Positions 17,374 to 25,753 of a stretch of DNA of 64,000 nucleotides are shown here, piece by piece. Made by a program: the position numbers and the translations under genes. The DNA is from Pseudomonas baetica (GTDB lineage Bacteria > Pseudomonadota > Gammaproteobacteria > Pseudomonadales > Pseudomonadaceae). Numbering within the stretch: position 1 is the stretch's first letter; the number at the start of each line of letters is the position of its first letter. Under the pieces are notes generated by a model. The model saw only the letters and a program-made list of their open reading frames with translations. It did not search any database and had not been told where the DNA came from. The stretch spans positions 62,001 through 126,000 of the forward strand of contig NZ_JAIHLQ010000001.1 in NCBI RefSeq assembly GCF_019733355.1. Direction: 5' to 3'.

Positions 17374-18260
17374 GCCTTGTGCTCCAACAATTTCAGTCCC
17401 ACCCAATAACGGGCGAATTGGTACGCGCAACGTCCGTTGCGATTGCCGCGGCCGGTGGCCCAACGCACGGCAAGGATGTCCAGTGCTTCGTCGCGCTGCC
17501 AGCTCAGGCCAGCCTTGGCGGCCAACTGGCCGATCCAGTGTTCGACAACATTCAGGAAGTGTTCTTGGGTAAACGGATAAAACGACAGCCACAGACCGAA
17601 ACGATCCGACAGCGCGATCTTGTCTTCCACCGCTTCACTGGGGTGCAGCTCGCCGTCGACGCGTTTCCAGTTCTCGTTGTCGCTTTCCTTCTCCGGCACC
17701 AGGTGACGGCGATTGGAAGTGGCGTACAGCAAGACGTTGTCCGGCGCCTGCTCCAGAGAGCCGTCAAGCACGCTTTTGAGAATGCGGTAATCACCTTCAC
17801 CGGATTCGAACGACAAGTCATCGCAGAACAGCACAAAACGTTGCGGCAGTTTGGCAATCTGCTCGACCACACGCGGCAAGTCGGCCAGATGGTCGCGCTC
17901 GATCTCGATCAGGCGCAGGCCAGCCTTGGCGTGCTCGGCGAGCAACGCGCGTACCAGCGAGGATTTGCCGGTGCCGCGCGAGCCCCAGAGCAAAGCGTGG
18001 TTGGCCGGCATGCCGTCGAGGAATTGCCGGGTGTTGCGCCCCAGTTGCTCAAGCTGACGGTCAACACCGATCAGGTCGGACAGCCGCATGTCGAGGCTGA
18101 CTTCCAGCGGCAGCAGAAAACCGCTGCGTCCGTCACGCTGCCAGCGCGCAGCCAGGCAAATACCCCAATCGATGACGGGACGAGGGACCGGCAACAACGG
18201 TTCGATCCGCGCCAGAACAGACTCGGCACGTTCAAGAAAAGCATTCAATCGGGAATCCAC
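17370..18260 (-). CDS. DUF815-family AAA+ ATP-binding protein
   Basis: A 296-residue P-loop ATPase of the DUF815 family. Walker A is GSRGTGKSS, Walker B is LFCDDLSF, and a sensor-like ATSNRRH segment follows. The C-terminal region (RFGLWLSFYPFTQEHFL, then GRGNRNGRCAYQFARYW) is typical of the family. Biological function is not established. The GTG start at 18260 is chosen because GAGGAGAAGAC directly precedes it; an ATG at 18311 has no site. It ends overlapping the start of the free-Met-sulfoxide reductase gene, so the two are cotranslated. Confidence 0.88.
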   Translation of the reverse strand: MDSRLNAFLERAESVLARIEPLLPVPRPVIDWGICLAARWQRDGRSGFLLPLEVSLDMRLSDLIGVDRQLEQLGRNTRQFLDGMPANHALLWGSRGTGKSSLVRALLAEHAKAGLRLIEIERDHLADLPRVVEQIAKLPQRFVLFCDDLSFESGEGDYRILKSVLDGSLEQAPDNVLLYATSNRRHLVPEKESDNENWKRVDGELHPSEAVEDKIALSDRFGLWLSFYPFTQEHFLNVVEHWIGQLAAKAGLSWQRDEALDILAVRWATGRGNRNGRCAYQFARYWVGLKLLEHKA

Positions 18261-18411
18261 GTCTTCTCCTCGGACACTTTCACAGTGATGATGGCGATCC
18301 AGCGACGACACTCAGATCAAAATTCCCGCGCCGAGCCTTGTTACAAGGCGATTCGGGAACCTCGGTATCCGTACATGATCGACTATGCTTGAGCAGCGAA
18401 GGGAAACGGAA

Positions 18412-20748
18412 GTGGTTCAACACCCCATGGATATCAAATTCACTCACCGGCTGTCATACAAACAAGCCAGGCTTACTGTGCTGGTCGGGTTCATTCTCGG
18501 CACGCTGCTCAGCCTACTGCAAATCGGCATCGATTATGCCAGTGAAGACGCCGCCATCAACCGTGAAATCCTGTCTTTGCTGGAGATCAGCCATAACCCG
18601 GCATCACGCATTGCCTACAACATCGATGCCGAACTGGCCCAGGAACTCGCCTTGGGCCTGCTGCGCTCACCGGCAATCATTTCTGCGCAACTGATCGACA
18701 ACAACAATACGGTGCTGGCCAGTGTAAAACGCCCTGAGCTGCAAAACGGCTATCGGGTGATCAGCGATTTCCTCTTCGGCGCCAAGCGTCAATTCGAAGA
18801 TCGCCTGTATCTGGATCACCTGCCCAACGAATCGCTGGGAATCCTGAGTCTTGAAGTCGACACCTACACGTACGGCAGCCGCTTCCTGCGCCGGGCCGAG
18901 GTCACACTGCTCAATGGCTTCGCGCGCAGCCTGATCCTGACCGGCATTCTGCTGGCGCTGTTTTACGTGATGCTGACCAAACCGCTGGTTCGCGTCATTC
19001 GCGAGCTCAGCGGACGTGACCCTCGCAGCGCCGAAGCGGCCACGCTGGAATGCCCGGCCGGGCATGCCAACGATGAAATCGGCGTACTGGTCAAAGTCGC
19101 CAATCAGCAATTCGAGAACATCGCCACCGAGATCCAGCAGCGGCGCAACGCCGAAAACCGTCTGACCGAATACCTCGGCCAACTGGAAGACATCGTCTCG
19201 ACACGGACCGCCGAACTCAAAGCGATCAATACCCGGCTCAGCCAGTCTAATCAGGAGCTTGAAGTCGCCCGCGGCACTGCGCTGGAGATGGCCGAAGCAC
19301 GGTCGGCGTTCCTGGCCAACATGAGCCATGAGATCCGCACGCCACTCAACGGTCTGCTGGGGATGATTGCGCTATCACTCGACGGACCGCTGAATGCCGA
19401 GCAACAACAACAGCTATCAATCGCCCACGACTCGGGCAAAGTGCTGGTGGAGTTGCTTAACGATATTCTCGACCTCTCTAAATTCGATGCAGGGCAACTG
19501 GAACTCGAGCACATCCCGTTCGATCTCGGCTCATTGATCGAGGACACCGCCAACCTGCTGTCGCAGAACGCGGCGCCGAGCGTCGAGCTGACCTGCCTGA
19601 TTGATCCGCACTTCCCCGCACTGGTGCTGGGCGATCCGACCCGGGTTCGGCAGATCGTCAGCAACCTGCTGTCCAACGCCCTGAAATTTACCCGCTTCGG
19701 GCGGGTGGATGTGCGATTGTCGACCTACAAGGATGGCGTACGTATCGAAGTCTGCGACACCGGTATCGGTATCGCACAGGAAGCACAGGTGAAGATCTTC
19801 CAGCCGTTCACTCAGGCAGGTGCCGGCATTACCCGCCAGTACGGAGGCACAGGACTGGGATTGGCGCTGACTTACAACCTCTGCGAAGCCATGCAGGGAC
19901 GCCTGAGTATCAGTTCCGAGACAGGTTTCGGCAGCCAGTTCTGCGCCGAGCTTCCGCTGCCCTGCCATACCCGAGCACTGGCTCCGGTTCTTCTTCAAGG
20001 CAAAGTCCTCGCCATTACCGCCGCCAGCAGTGGCTTGGCAGAGTTGTTGAAAAATCTGCTGCCGGTCTGGGGCCTTGCATACGAACAACGCACTATTGAT
20101 GACTCGCTGCTGGGGCTGTCGCCCGATGTGCTGATCACTGACTGCCCTGAGTGCCTGTTCGGACTGCGTCCGACACTCACCGCTCCGATCCTGCTGGTGA
20201 CCGCCTACGGCAGTTTCCTGCCCAGCGAAGAAGCCGCAGCCCTCGCCCCGTTGCAACAGCAGGCCCGACCACTGGCGCGTAACGCGCTCTATCAGAATCT
20301 GCGGCGCACCCTGAACCCGGAGGTCGCCACCATCAACGATGCACAACTCGAAACTTCGCCCCCCGTCAGACGCGGGCGCGTGCTGCTGGTCGAGGACAAC
20401 CCGGTCAATCAACTGGTGGCCAAAGGCATGCTCGGCAAACTGGGCTGTGATGTCGTGGTGGCTGCCCATGGCGCCGAAGCGCTGGATCAGTTGGAGTATC
20501 AGGAATTCGATCTGGTGCTGATGGACTGCAACATGCCCGTGATGGACGGTTATGAAGCGAGCCGACAGATTCGTCAGAGCGGACGCTGGCCAAACCTGCC
20601 GATTGTCGCGTTGACCGCCAACGCTATGTCCGAGGAGCGCGAACGCTGTCGGGCGGCGGGCATGAGTGACTACTTGGCCAAGCCGTTTCGCCGTGAAGAG
20701 CTGGCGGCATTGCTGGACCAATGGATTACGACTACGCCAGCGCTTTGA
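18412..20748 (+). CDS. sagS: SagS-type hybrid sensor histidine kinase
   Basis: A 778-residue hybrid kinase. Transmembrane helices flank a periplasmic domain of about 140 residues (helix one near residue 20-40, helix two near 180-200), followed by a HAMP-like linker and coiled coil, HisKA with H306 (MSHEIRTPLNG), ATPase domain (GGTGLGLALTYN), a degenerate receiver-like segment, and a C-terminal receiver with D705 (MDCNMPVMDGYE). In P. aeruginosa SagS steers biofilm formation through HptB/BfiSR, and its gene neighbours ospR, as here. The GTG at 18412 has AGGGAAACGGAA before it; ATG codons at 18385 and 18427 lack one. Assignment rests on architecture and synteny. Confidence 0.85.
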   Translation: MVQHPMDIKFTHRLSYKQARLTVLVGFILGTLLSLLQIGIDYASEDAAINREILSLLEISHNPASRIAYNIDAELAQELALGLLRSPAIISAQLIDNNNTVLASVKRPELQNGYRVISDFLFGAKRQFEDRLYLDHLPNESLGILSLEVDTYTYGSRFLRRAEVTLLNGFARSLILTGILLALFYVMLTKPLVRVIRELSGRDPRSAEAATLECPAGHANDEIGVLVKVANQQFENIATEIQQRRNAENRLTEYLGQLEDIVSTRTAELKAINTRLSQSNQELEVARGTALEMAEARSAFLANMSHEIRTPLNGLLGMIALSLDGPLNAEQQQQLSIAHDSGKVLVELLNDILDLSKFDAGQLELEHIPFDLGSLIEDTANLLSQNAAPSVELTCLIDPHFPALVLGDPTRVRQIVSNLLSNALKFTRFGRVDVRLSTYKDGVRIEVCDTGIGIAQEAQVKIFQPFTQAGAGITRQYGGTGLGLALTYNLCEAMQGRLSISSETGFGSQFCAELPLPCHTRALAPVLLQGKVLAITAASSGLAELLKNLLPVWGLAYEQRTIDDSLLGLSPDVLITDCPECLFGLRPTLTAPILLVTAYGSFLPSEEAAALAPLQQQARPLARNALYQNLRRTLNPEVATINDAQLETSPPVRRGRVLLVEDNPVNQLVAKGMLGKLGCDVVVAAHGAEALDQLEYQEFDLVLMDCNMPVMDGYEASRQIRQSGRWPNLPIVALTANAMSEERERCRAAGMSDYLAKPFRREELAALLDQWITTTPAL

Positions 20749-21193
20749 TTTGGCCCAGCAAGTGATCGAGTCCGTCGCGCAAGTCACTCAATCGATCCAG
20801 ATCCACACCGCTGTCGCACAGCAGACGGGCCTTCAGTGGCCCGACCTGCTCGCGTAGCGCTTGTCCCGCCGCCGTCAGGCTCAAATGCACCTCACGCTCA
20901 TCGCGCACCGAGCGCTGACGCTGTACCAGTTGAAATTGCTCCAGCCGCTTGAGCAATGGGGTCAAGGTGCCGGAATCCAGCGCCAGTCGTTCGCCAAGTG
21001 CCTTGACCGTCGGTTGCTCTGGCGCGCTGGCCTGCCATTCCCACAACACCAGCATCGCCAGGTATTGCGGGTAGGTCAGGCCAAGCTGATCGAGCATCGG
21101 CTTGTAGGCGCGGATCACCGCACGGGAAGCGGCATACAGCTTGAAGCACAACTGACTGTCGAGGTTCAGCGAATCGACGGACAGGCTGTTCAT
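20732..21193 (-). CDS. ospR: OspR: MarR/OhrR-type peroxide-sensing repressor
   Basis: A 153-residue MarR-family regulator. It carries an N-terminal cysteine C16 (SQLCFKLYAASR) and a second C126 (LLCDSGVD), matching a two-cysteine thiol switch. The winged helix includes TVKALGERLALDSGTLTPLLKRL. In P. aeruginosa OspR represses gpx and itself and senses oxidative stress. ATG at 21193 overlaps the gpx stop by four bases, so gpx-ospR is one coupled operon. Its 3' end runs 17 bases into the convergent sagS gene. Very similar in plan to OhrR at 36335. Confidence 0.92.
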   Translation of the reverse strand: MNSLSVDSLNLDSQLCFKLYAASRAVIRAYKPMLDQLGLTYPQYLAMLVLWEWQASAPEQPTVKALGERLALDSGTLTPLLKRLEQFQLVQRQRSVRDEREVHLSLTAAGQALREQVGPLKARLLCDSGVDLDRLSDLRDGLDHLLGQIKALA

Positions 21194-21675
21194 TTGAGCA
21201 GGGCTTCGATCTCGCGGCTCAGATCCTGCGGTTTGGTGGCCGGCGCAAAGCGCTTGACCAACTGGCCATCCTTGCCAATCAGGAATTTGGTGAAGTTCCA
21301 CTTGATGCCCTCAGAACCGAGTAGACCCGGAGCGCGCTTCTTCAATTGCACAAACAATGGGTGGGCGCTGGTGCCGTTGACTTCGATCTTTTTGAACAGC
21401 GGGAAGCTGACACCGAAATTCAGTTCGCAGAACTCACTGATCGCGCCTTCATTGCCCGGCTCCTGCTTGCCGAATTGATTGCATGGAAAGCCCAGAACTA
21501 CCAGACCTTGATCCTTGTAGGTCTGCCAGAGTTCCTCCAGCCCTTTGTACTGTGGGGTGAAGCCGCACTTGCTGGCAGTGTTGACCACCAACACCGCTTT
21601 ACCGGCGAAATCAGCCAAGGTTTTTTGCTCACCCTTGATGGTGGTGCAAGGGATATTAAGCAGGTTGTCGCTCAT
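21190..21675 (-). CDS. gpx: Glutathione peroxidase (cysteine type)
   Basis: A 161-residue peroxidase of the GPx family, using cysteine rather than selenocysteine: C37 in VNTASKCGFTPQYKGLE. The other catalytic positions are Q in GFPCNQFGKQEPG and W-N in IKWNFTKFLI. The second cysteine in GFPCNQF suggests a thioredoxin-dependent cycle, as in many bacterial GPx. It is first in the operon with ospR. An operator-like palindrome and a promoter lie just upstream. ATG at 21675 gives the family-typical MSDNLLNIP start; an upstream ATG in frame lies inside the operator. Confidence 0.93.
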   Translation of the reverse strand: MSDNLLNIPCTTIKGEQKTLADFAGKAVLVVNTASKCGFTPQYKGLEELWQTYKDQGLVVLGFPCNQFGKQEPGNEGAISEFCELNFGVSFPLFKKIEVNGTSAHPLFVQLKKRAPGLLGSEGIKWNFTKFLIGKDGQLVKRFAPATKPQDLSREIEALLK

Positions 21676-21707
21676 GGGGCGCGCTCTGAAATCAGGAAGA
21701 AGACGAA

Positions 21708-21738
21708 AACATAGCGAGCAATTGAATTGCATGCAATT
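21708..21738 (-). promoter_or_regulatory. gpx-ospR promoter with OspR-type palindrome on the -35
   Basis: On the minus strand the -35 is TTGCAT (21731-21736), then a 17-base spacer, then -10 TATGTT (21708-21713). A perfect 14-base palindrome, AATTGCATGCAATT (21725-21738), covers the -35, and weaker symmetry extends it by three more bases on each side. Its AATTG-type half-sites resemble known OhrR/OspR operators. This implies repression by OspR, relieved by peroxide. The start codon is 33 bases past the -10. Confidence 0.75.
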
Positions 21739-21766
21739 TAATTAATGGGATCGACCCTGCCCAGAA

Positions 21767-21824
21767 GCAGCCGAAGGCTGCGATCTGTGATTTTGAAAGA
21801 TCAAAAGATCGCTACCTTCGTCAG
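21767..21824. repeat. Intergenic repeat with GCAGCC-GAA-GGCTGC stem
   Basis: An inverted repeat GCAGCCGAAGGCTGC is followed by GATCTGTG and then AAAGATCAAAAGATCGC. I recognise the GCAGCCTTCGGCAGC / GATCGC type of sequence as a common extragenic repeat in P. fluorescens-group genomes. It sits between gpx-ospR and msrB and could end the msrB transcript. Confidence 0.55.
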
Positions 21825-21840
21825 TTCCCGGGGGGGCGCG

Positions 21841-22239
21841 TTACGAGCGGGGTACCAGTTCCAGACACACCGAGTTGATGCAATAGCGCAAACCAGTCGG
21901 CGGCGGACCGTCCGGGAAGACGTGCCCCAAATGCGCATCACAGCGCGCGCATTTCACTTCAGTACGAATCATGCCGTGGCTGATATCGCGGATTTCGGTC
22001 ATGGCACTTTCGCCGATTGGCGCGTAGAAGCTAGGCCAACCGCAACCGGAATCGAATTTGGTCGTGGAGTCGAACAATGGCTCGTTACAGCAGACGCAGT
22101 GGTAAACACCATCAGTTTTGGTGGCGTTGTACTTGCCGGAGAACGGTCGCTCGGTCGCACTGAGGCGGCAAACCTCGTACTGCTGCGGATCGAGCATGGC
22201 TTTCCATTCTTCCAGGGTTTTTTCCAACTTTTCCATCAT
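21841..22239 (-). CDS. msrB: Peptide methionine-(R)-sulfoxide reductase MsrB
   Basis: A 132-residue MsrB. The structural zinc is bound by two CxxC pairs (CVCC and CARC), and the catalytic cysteine lies in [10 protein letters not shown] near the C-terminus. Other signatures are [18 protein letters not shown] and [11 protein letters not shown]. It repairs the R form of oxidised methionine in proteins. Two consecutive ATG codons (22239 and 22236) follow GAGG, so the exact start is uncertain by one residue. It is part of the oxidative-stress neighbourhood with gpx and ospR but has its own promoter. Confidence 0.95.
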   Translation of the reverse strand: MMEKLEKTLEEWKAMLDPQQYEVCRLSATERPFSGKYNATKTDGVYHCVCCNEPLFDSTTKFDSGCGWPSFYAPIGESAMTEIRDISHGMIRTEVKCARCDAHLGHVFPDGPPPTGLRYCINSVCLELVPRS

Positions 22240-22260
22240 CACACCTCAGCGGCTGAAAAA

Positions 22261-22293
22261 GCCCGATCTGTACCTTTTCCACGGATCGGGCGG
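22261..22293. repeat. Inverted repeat in the msrB-alaA divergent promoter region
   Basis: GCCCGATC and GATCGGGC form an eight-base stem around about 15 bases. It lies some 25 bases upstream of msrB in the shared promoter region with the aminotransferase gene. It may be a regulator site or a hairpin in the msrB leader. Confidence 0.4.
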
Positions 22294-22460
22294 CACGTAT
22301 GATTGCGCCTCGTCACACGCCAGTCTGGCAGCCAGACCGGGCGCATTCAAACGGATTCTGGGCACTACGCCTCAAGACATTCGCCTGTACGAAGACGCAG
22401 GAATCCCAGCACGGTTGTCCATCCACCGTCTGGACCGTTCATTTTCGGGATCACATCGCC

Positions 22461-23672
22461 ATGCAGTTCAGCAAATCGAACAAGCTCGCCAACGTCTGCT
22501 ACGACATTCGCGGCCCGGTGCTCAAGCACGCCAAACGACTGGAAGAGGAAGGCCAGCGCATCCTCAAGCTGAACATCGGCAATCCGGCGCCGTTCGGTTT
22601 CGAAGCGCCGGACGAAATCCTTCAGGATGTGATCCGCAACCTGCCGACCGCGCAAGGCTACAGCGATTCCAAAGGTCTGTTCAGTGCGCGCAAGGCCGTG
22701 ATGCAGTACTACCAGCAGAAACAGGTCGAAGGTGTCGGCATCGAAGACATCTACCTGGGTAACGGCGTTTCCGAGTTGATCGTGATGTCGCTGCAGGCGC
22801 TGCTCAACAATGGCGACGAAGTATTGGTGCCGGCCCCAGACTATCCGCTGTGGACCGCTGCCGTGAGCCTGGCCGGCGGCAACGCGGTGCACTACCTGTG
22901 CGACGAAGGCGCCGACTGGTTCCCGGACCTGGCCGACATCAAGGCCAAAATAACCCCGAATACCAAGGCCATGGTGATCATCAACCCGAACAACCCGACC
23001 GGCGCGGTGTATTCGAAGGAAGTGTTGCTGGGCATGCTGGAACTGGCCCGTCAGCACAACCTGGTGGTGTTCTCCGACGAAATCTACGACAAGATTCTGT
23101 ACGACGACGCGGTGCACATCTGCACCGCGTCCCTGGCCCCGGATCTGCTGTGCCTGACCTTCAACGGTCTGTCGAAGTCCTATCGCGTGGCTGGCTTCCG
23201 TTCCGGCTGGATCGCGATTTCAGGACCGAAACACAACGCCCAGAGTTACATCGAAGGCATCGACATGCTGGCCAACATGCGTCTGTGCGCAAACGTGCCA
23301 AGCCAACATGCGATCCAGACCGCATTGGGCGGCTATCAGAGCATCAATGATCTGGTACTGCCGCAAGGTCGCCTGCTGGAACAGCGCAACCGTACCTGGG
23401 AACTGCTCAACGACATCCCGGGGGTGAGTTGCGTCAAACCGATGGGCGCGCTTTACGCGTTCCCACGGATCGATCCGAAGGTCTGCCCGATCCACAACGA
23501 CGAAAAATTCGTCCTTGACCTGTTGCTCTCCGAGAAGTTGCTGGTGGTGCAAGGCACGGCATTCAACTGGCCGTGGCCGGATCACTTCCGCGTCGTCACC
23601 CTGCCCCGGGTCGACGAGCTCGAAATGGCCATCGGCCGCATCGGCAACTTCCTCAAGTCCTACCGCCAGTAG
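22461..23672 (+). CDS. alaA: AlaA-type pyridoxal-phosphate aminotransferase
   Basis: A 403-residue class I aminotransferase. The PLP lysine is in LSKSYRVAGFRSGW; the preceding NPNNPTGAVYSKE and FSDEIYDKILYDD motifs are typical. Enzymes with this opening (SNKLANVCYDIRGPVL) are AlaA/YfbQ alanine transaminases that make alanine from pyruvate and glutamate. The ATG at 22461 matches the family start; the frame is open 54 codons upstream without homology-like sequence. It is divergent from msrB. Confidence 0.93.
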   Translation: MQFSKSNKLANVCYDIRGPVLKHAKRLEEEGQRILKLNIGNPAPFGFEAPDEILQDVIRNLPTAQGYSDSKGLFSARKAVMQYYQQKQVEGVGIEDIYLGNGVSELIVMSLQALLNNGDEVLVPAPDYPLWTAAVSLAGGNAVHYLCDEGADWFPDLADIKAKITPNTKAMVIINPNNPTGAVYSKEVLLGMLELARQHNLVVFSDEIYDKILYDDAVHICTASLAPDLLCLTFNGLSKSYRVAGFRSGWIAISGPKHNAQSYIEGIDMLANMRLCANVPSQHAIQTALGGYQSINDLVLPQGRLLEQRNRTWELLNDIPGVSCVKPMGALYAFPRIDPKVCPIHNDEKFVLDLLLSEKLLVVQGTAFNWPWPDHFRVVTLPRVDELEMAIGRIGNFLKSYRQ

Positions 23673-23680
23673 ATGGCCAG

Positions 23681-23711
23681 CAGTGCGCAACGGCCCGAAC
23701 GTTGCGCACTG
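23681..23711 (+). terminator. Long perfect hairpin after alaA
   Basis: A 12-base perfect stem (CAGTGCGCAACG / CGTTGCGCACTG) with a seven-base loop begins eight bases past the alaA stop. There is no T run afterwards, so it may end transcription with help or protect the mRNA 3' end. Confidence 0.65.
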
Positions 23712-23895
23712 TCTGATTCAGCAACACTTCTGCGCTCCCCTCCTCCACACGCCCTCTACACTTGCGATTCGCACCGGTCATATACGTCTGACGCAATGGC
23801 GACGGGTCGCGGCTGTGTGTCGTCCGTGTCAGTGTCTGTTGTGGGAAATGGGGCGTGCGCCGAAGAAATCGCTGTAGGACACAGTTTGAAATAGT

Positions 23896-23931
23896 CACCC
23901 GGTTGAATAGCCGGGTGCAGCACCTTATATA
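23896..23931 (+). promoter_or_regulatory. htpX promoter with overlapping inverted repeat
   Basis: A sigma-70-type promoter can be read: -35 TTGAAT (23903-23908), 17-base spacer, -10 TATATA (23926-23931). The -35 lies within the loop of a perfect seven-base inverted repeat, CACCCGG-N8-CCGGGTG (23896-23917). This is suited to a dimeric regulator, or is a hairpin. In P. aeruginosa htpX responds to the envelope-stress system AmgRS; whether this site is for it is inference. Confidence 0.55.
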
Positions 23932-23976
23932 CCCCGCAGTACGCTACATCTTTAGCTTGAGGAGATTTCTACAACC

Positions 23977-24864
23977 ATGATGCGCATCCTGCTGTTTTTG
24001 GCCACTAACCTGGCGGTCGTGCTGATAGCCAGCATCACCCTGAGCCTTTTCGGCTTCAACGGGTTCATGGCGGCCAACGGGGTTGATCTCGACCTCAGTC
24101 AGCTGCTGGTTTTCTGTGCGGTCTTTGGTTTCGCCGGCTCCCTGTTCTCGCTGTTCATCTCCAAGTGGATGGCGAAGATGAGCACCGGCACTCAGATCAT
24201 CAGCCAGCCACGTACCCGGCATGAGCAATGGCTGCTGCAAACCGTCGAGCAATTGTCCCGCGAAGCCGGGATCAAGATGCCCGAAGTCGGTATCTTCCCG
24301 GCCTACGAAGCGAACGCGTTCGCCACTGGCTGGAACAAGAACGACGCACTGGTCGCCGTCAGTCAGGGCCTGCTCGAGCGTTTTTCGCCCGATGAAGTGA
24401 AAGCCGTGCTGGCCCACGAAATCGGCCACGTTGCCAACGGCGACATGGTCACCCTGGCGCTGATCCAGGGCGTGGTAAACACTTTCGTGATGTTCTTCGC
24501 GCGGATCATCGGCAACTTCGTCGACAAGTTCTTTTTCAAGAACGAAGAAGGCCGGGGCATTGCCTACTACGTGGCCACCATCTTCGCCGAACTGGTACTG
24601 GGCATCCTGGCCAGTGCGATCGTCATGTGGTTCTCGCGCAAACGCGAATTCCGCGCCGACGAAGCCGGTGCACGTCTGGCCGGCACCAGCGCGATGATCG
24701 GTGCACTGCAACGCCTGCGCGCCGAACAGGGCCTGCCGGTACACATGCCGGACACCCTGAATGCGTTTGGCATCAACGGTGGCATCAAGCAGGGCTTCGC
24801 CCGCATGTTCATGAGCCACCCGCCGCTGGAAGAGCGTATCGACGCTTTGCGTCGTCGCGGTTGA
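23977..24864 (+). CDS. htpX: HtpX membrane zinc protease
   Basis: A 295-residue M48-family protease of inner-membrane quality control. Two transmembrane helices lie near the N-terminus (about 4-25 and 38-58) and two more after the active site (about 160-180 and 195-215). The zinc motif is HEIGH at residues 147-151 ([13 protein letters not shown]), with a downstream glutamate in FRADEAGA. It degrades misfolded membrane proteins together with FtsH. GAGGAG lies somewhat far (12 bases) upstream of the ATG pair; the second ATG is an alternative. A strong terminator follows. Confidence 0.96.
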   Translation: MMRILLFLATNLAVVLIASITLSLFGFNGFMAANGVDLDLSQLLVFCAVFGFAGSLFSLFISKWMAKMSTGTQIISQPRTRHEQWLLQTVEQLSREAGIKMPEVGIFPAYEANAFATGWNKNDALVAVSQGLLERFSPDEVKAVLAHEIGHVANGDMVTLALIQGVVNTFVMFFARIIGNFVDKFFFKNEEGRGIAYYVATIFAELVLGILASAIVMWFSRKREFRADEAGARLAGTSAMIGALQRLRAEQGLPVHMPDTLNAFGINGGIKQGFARMFMSHPPLEERIDALRRRG

Positions 24865-24881
24865 ACCTGCCCATATAAAAA

Positions 24882-24912
24882 AAGAGGGCCCGCAGTGATG
24901 CGGGTCTTTTTT
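24882..24912 (+). terminator. Rho-independent terminator of htpX
   Basis: GGCCCGCA-GTGA-TGCGGGTC stem-loop (one G-T pair), flanked by an A run on the left and a T run on the right. It lies about 20 bases after the htpX stop. Confidence 0.9.
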
Positions 24913-24993
24913 ATTGCTTCGAGTAATGGGCTGCTTTTGCTGACGTCATCGCTGGCAAGTCAGCGATGACTTCAGTACTGCCCCCCAAAAAAA

Positions 24994-25650
24994 CTAATGA
25001 CTGGAAATACGGTAAACCCTCTCCTCCAACCGCGTCACGCCAGCCTGCAAGAACTTCCAGCTCTCCCCCAGCACATCCTGCTGTTCCAGCACTTGCACCT
25101 GCCAGCCACCGCCCAGCAACCGCTGCACCTCATCGTCCAACACCGCGAACGGCGGCCCGGACATCTTTGACTGATCGTAATCCAGCGTAATCAACACCCC
25201 TTGCAAGCCCTGCGGCAAGATCTGCTGAAGGTGCGCCGCATACTGCTCACGCATCGGTGGCGGGAGCGCGATCATCGCTGCCCGGTCGTACAGCGCTGTG
25301 CAATCGGCGACATCGTCCGCTTTCAGTGCAAAGAAATCACCACACCACAGCTCGATAGATCCAGCGCGATATACCTTGAATACGCCCCTCTCGCTGATTT
25401 GCGGGGACACCCGCTGCTCGCTGAAAAAATCCTCGACAGCTTTTTCCGACAGCTCAACCCCTAAAACCTTGTGGCCACGCCCGGCCAGCCACAGCAAATC
25501 CAGACTTTTCCCACACAGTGGCACCAGTACGCGGGCCGATACAGGGATCGGCAGATCCGGCCAGTGCCGCTGCAAATGGGGGTTCACCTCAGGCTGATGA
25601 AAGCCGATCTGGTCAGATGCCCACTTCTTGTGCCAAAACTCAGGCTGCAT
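24994..25650 (-). CDS. tpm: Thiopurine S-methyltransferase family protein
   Basis: A 218-residue SAM-dependent methyltransferase of the TPMT type, which methylates thiols and, in pseudomonads, tellurite or selenium compounds. Motifs: N-terminal [23 protein letters not shown]-binding [33 protein letters not shown], and [18 protein letters not shown]. It is convergent with htpX and follows the same gene order as around htpX in P. aeruginosa. Start ATG at 25650 is the only good one. Confidence 0.94.
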   Translation of the reverse strand: MQPEFWHKKWASDQIGFHQPEVNPHLQRHWPDLPIPVSARVLVPLCGKSLDLLWLAGRGHKVLGVELSEKAVEDFFSEQRVSPQISERGVFKVYRAGSIELWCGDFFALKADDVADCTALYDRAAMIALPPPMREQYAAHLQQILPQGLQGVLITLDYDQSKMSGPPFAVLDDEVQRLLGGGWQVQVLEQQDVLGESWKFLQAGVTRLEERVYRISSH

Positions 25651-25753
25651 GTGTCGTTCCTAAAAAATCGATCAAAAAGCGTTAAAACTTATATTAGATT
25701 TAGATCAATGAACTGACTGAAGATGGCTCATCTTACCGCTCAGGAACCCGTCC

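Larger units (their letters stand above)
23673..23976. other. alaA-htpX intergenic region
   Basis: About 300 bases. It holds the alaA hairpin at the left and the htpX promoter at the right. The middle shows no supported gene on either strand; short open frames there have no ribosome site and no recognisable content. Confidence 0.6.

Noticed and set aside
17374..17592. Longer form of the free-Met-sulfoxide reductase (233 residues)
   Set aside because: The extra 73 residues lie in another frame of the DUF815 gene and read as shadow; the ATG at 17373 with an ATGA overlap gives the family length.
19531..20787. A 418-residue minus-strand open frame antisense to sagS
   Set aside because: Histidine- and glutamine-rich shadow translation; sagS on the plus strand has complete motifs.
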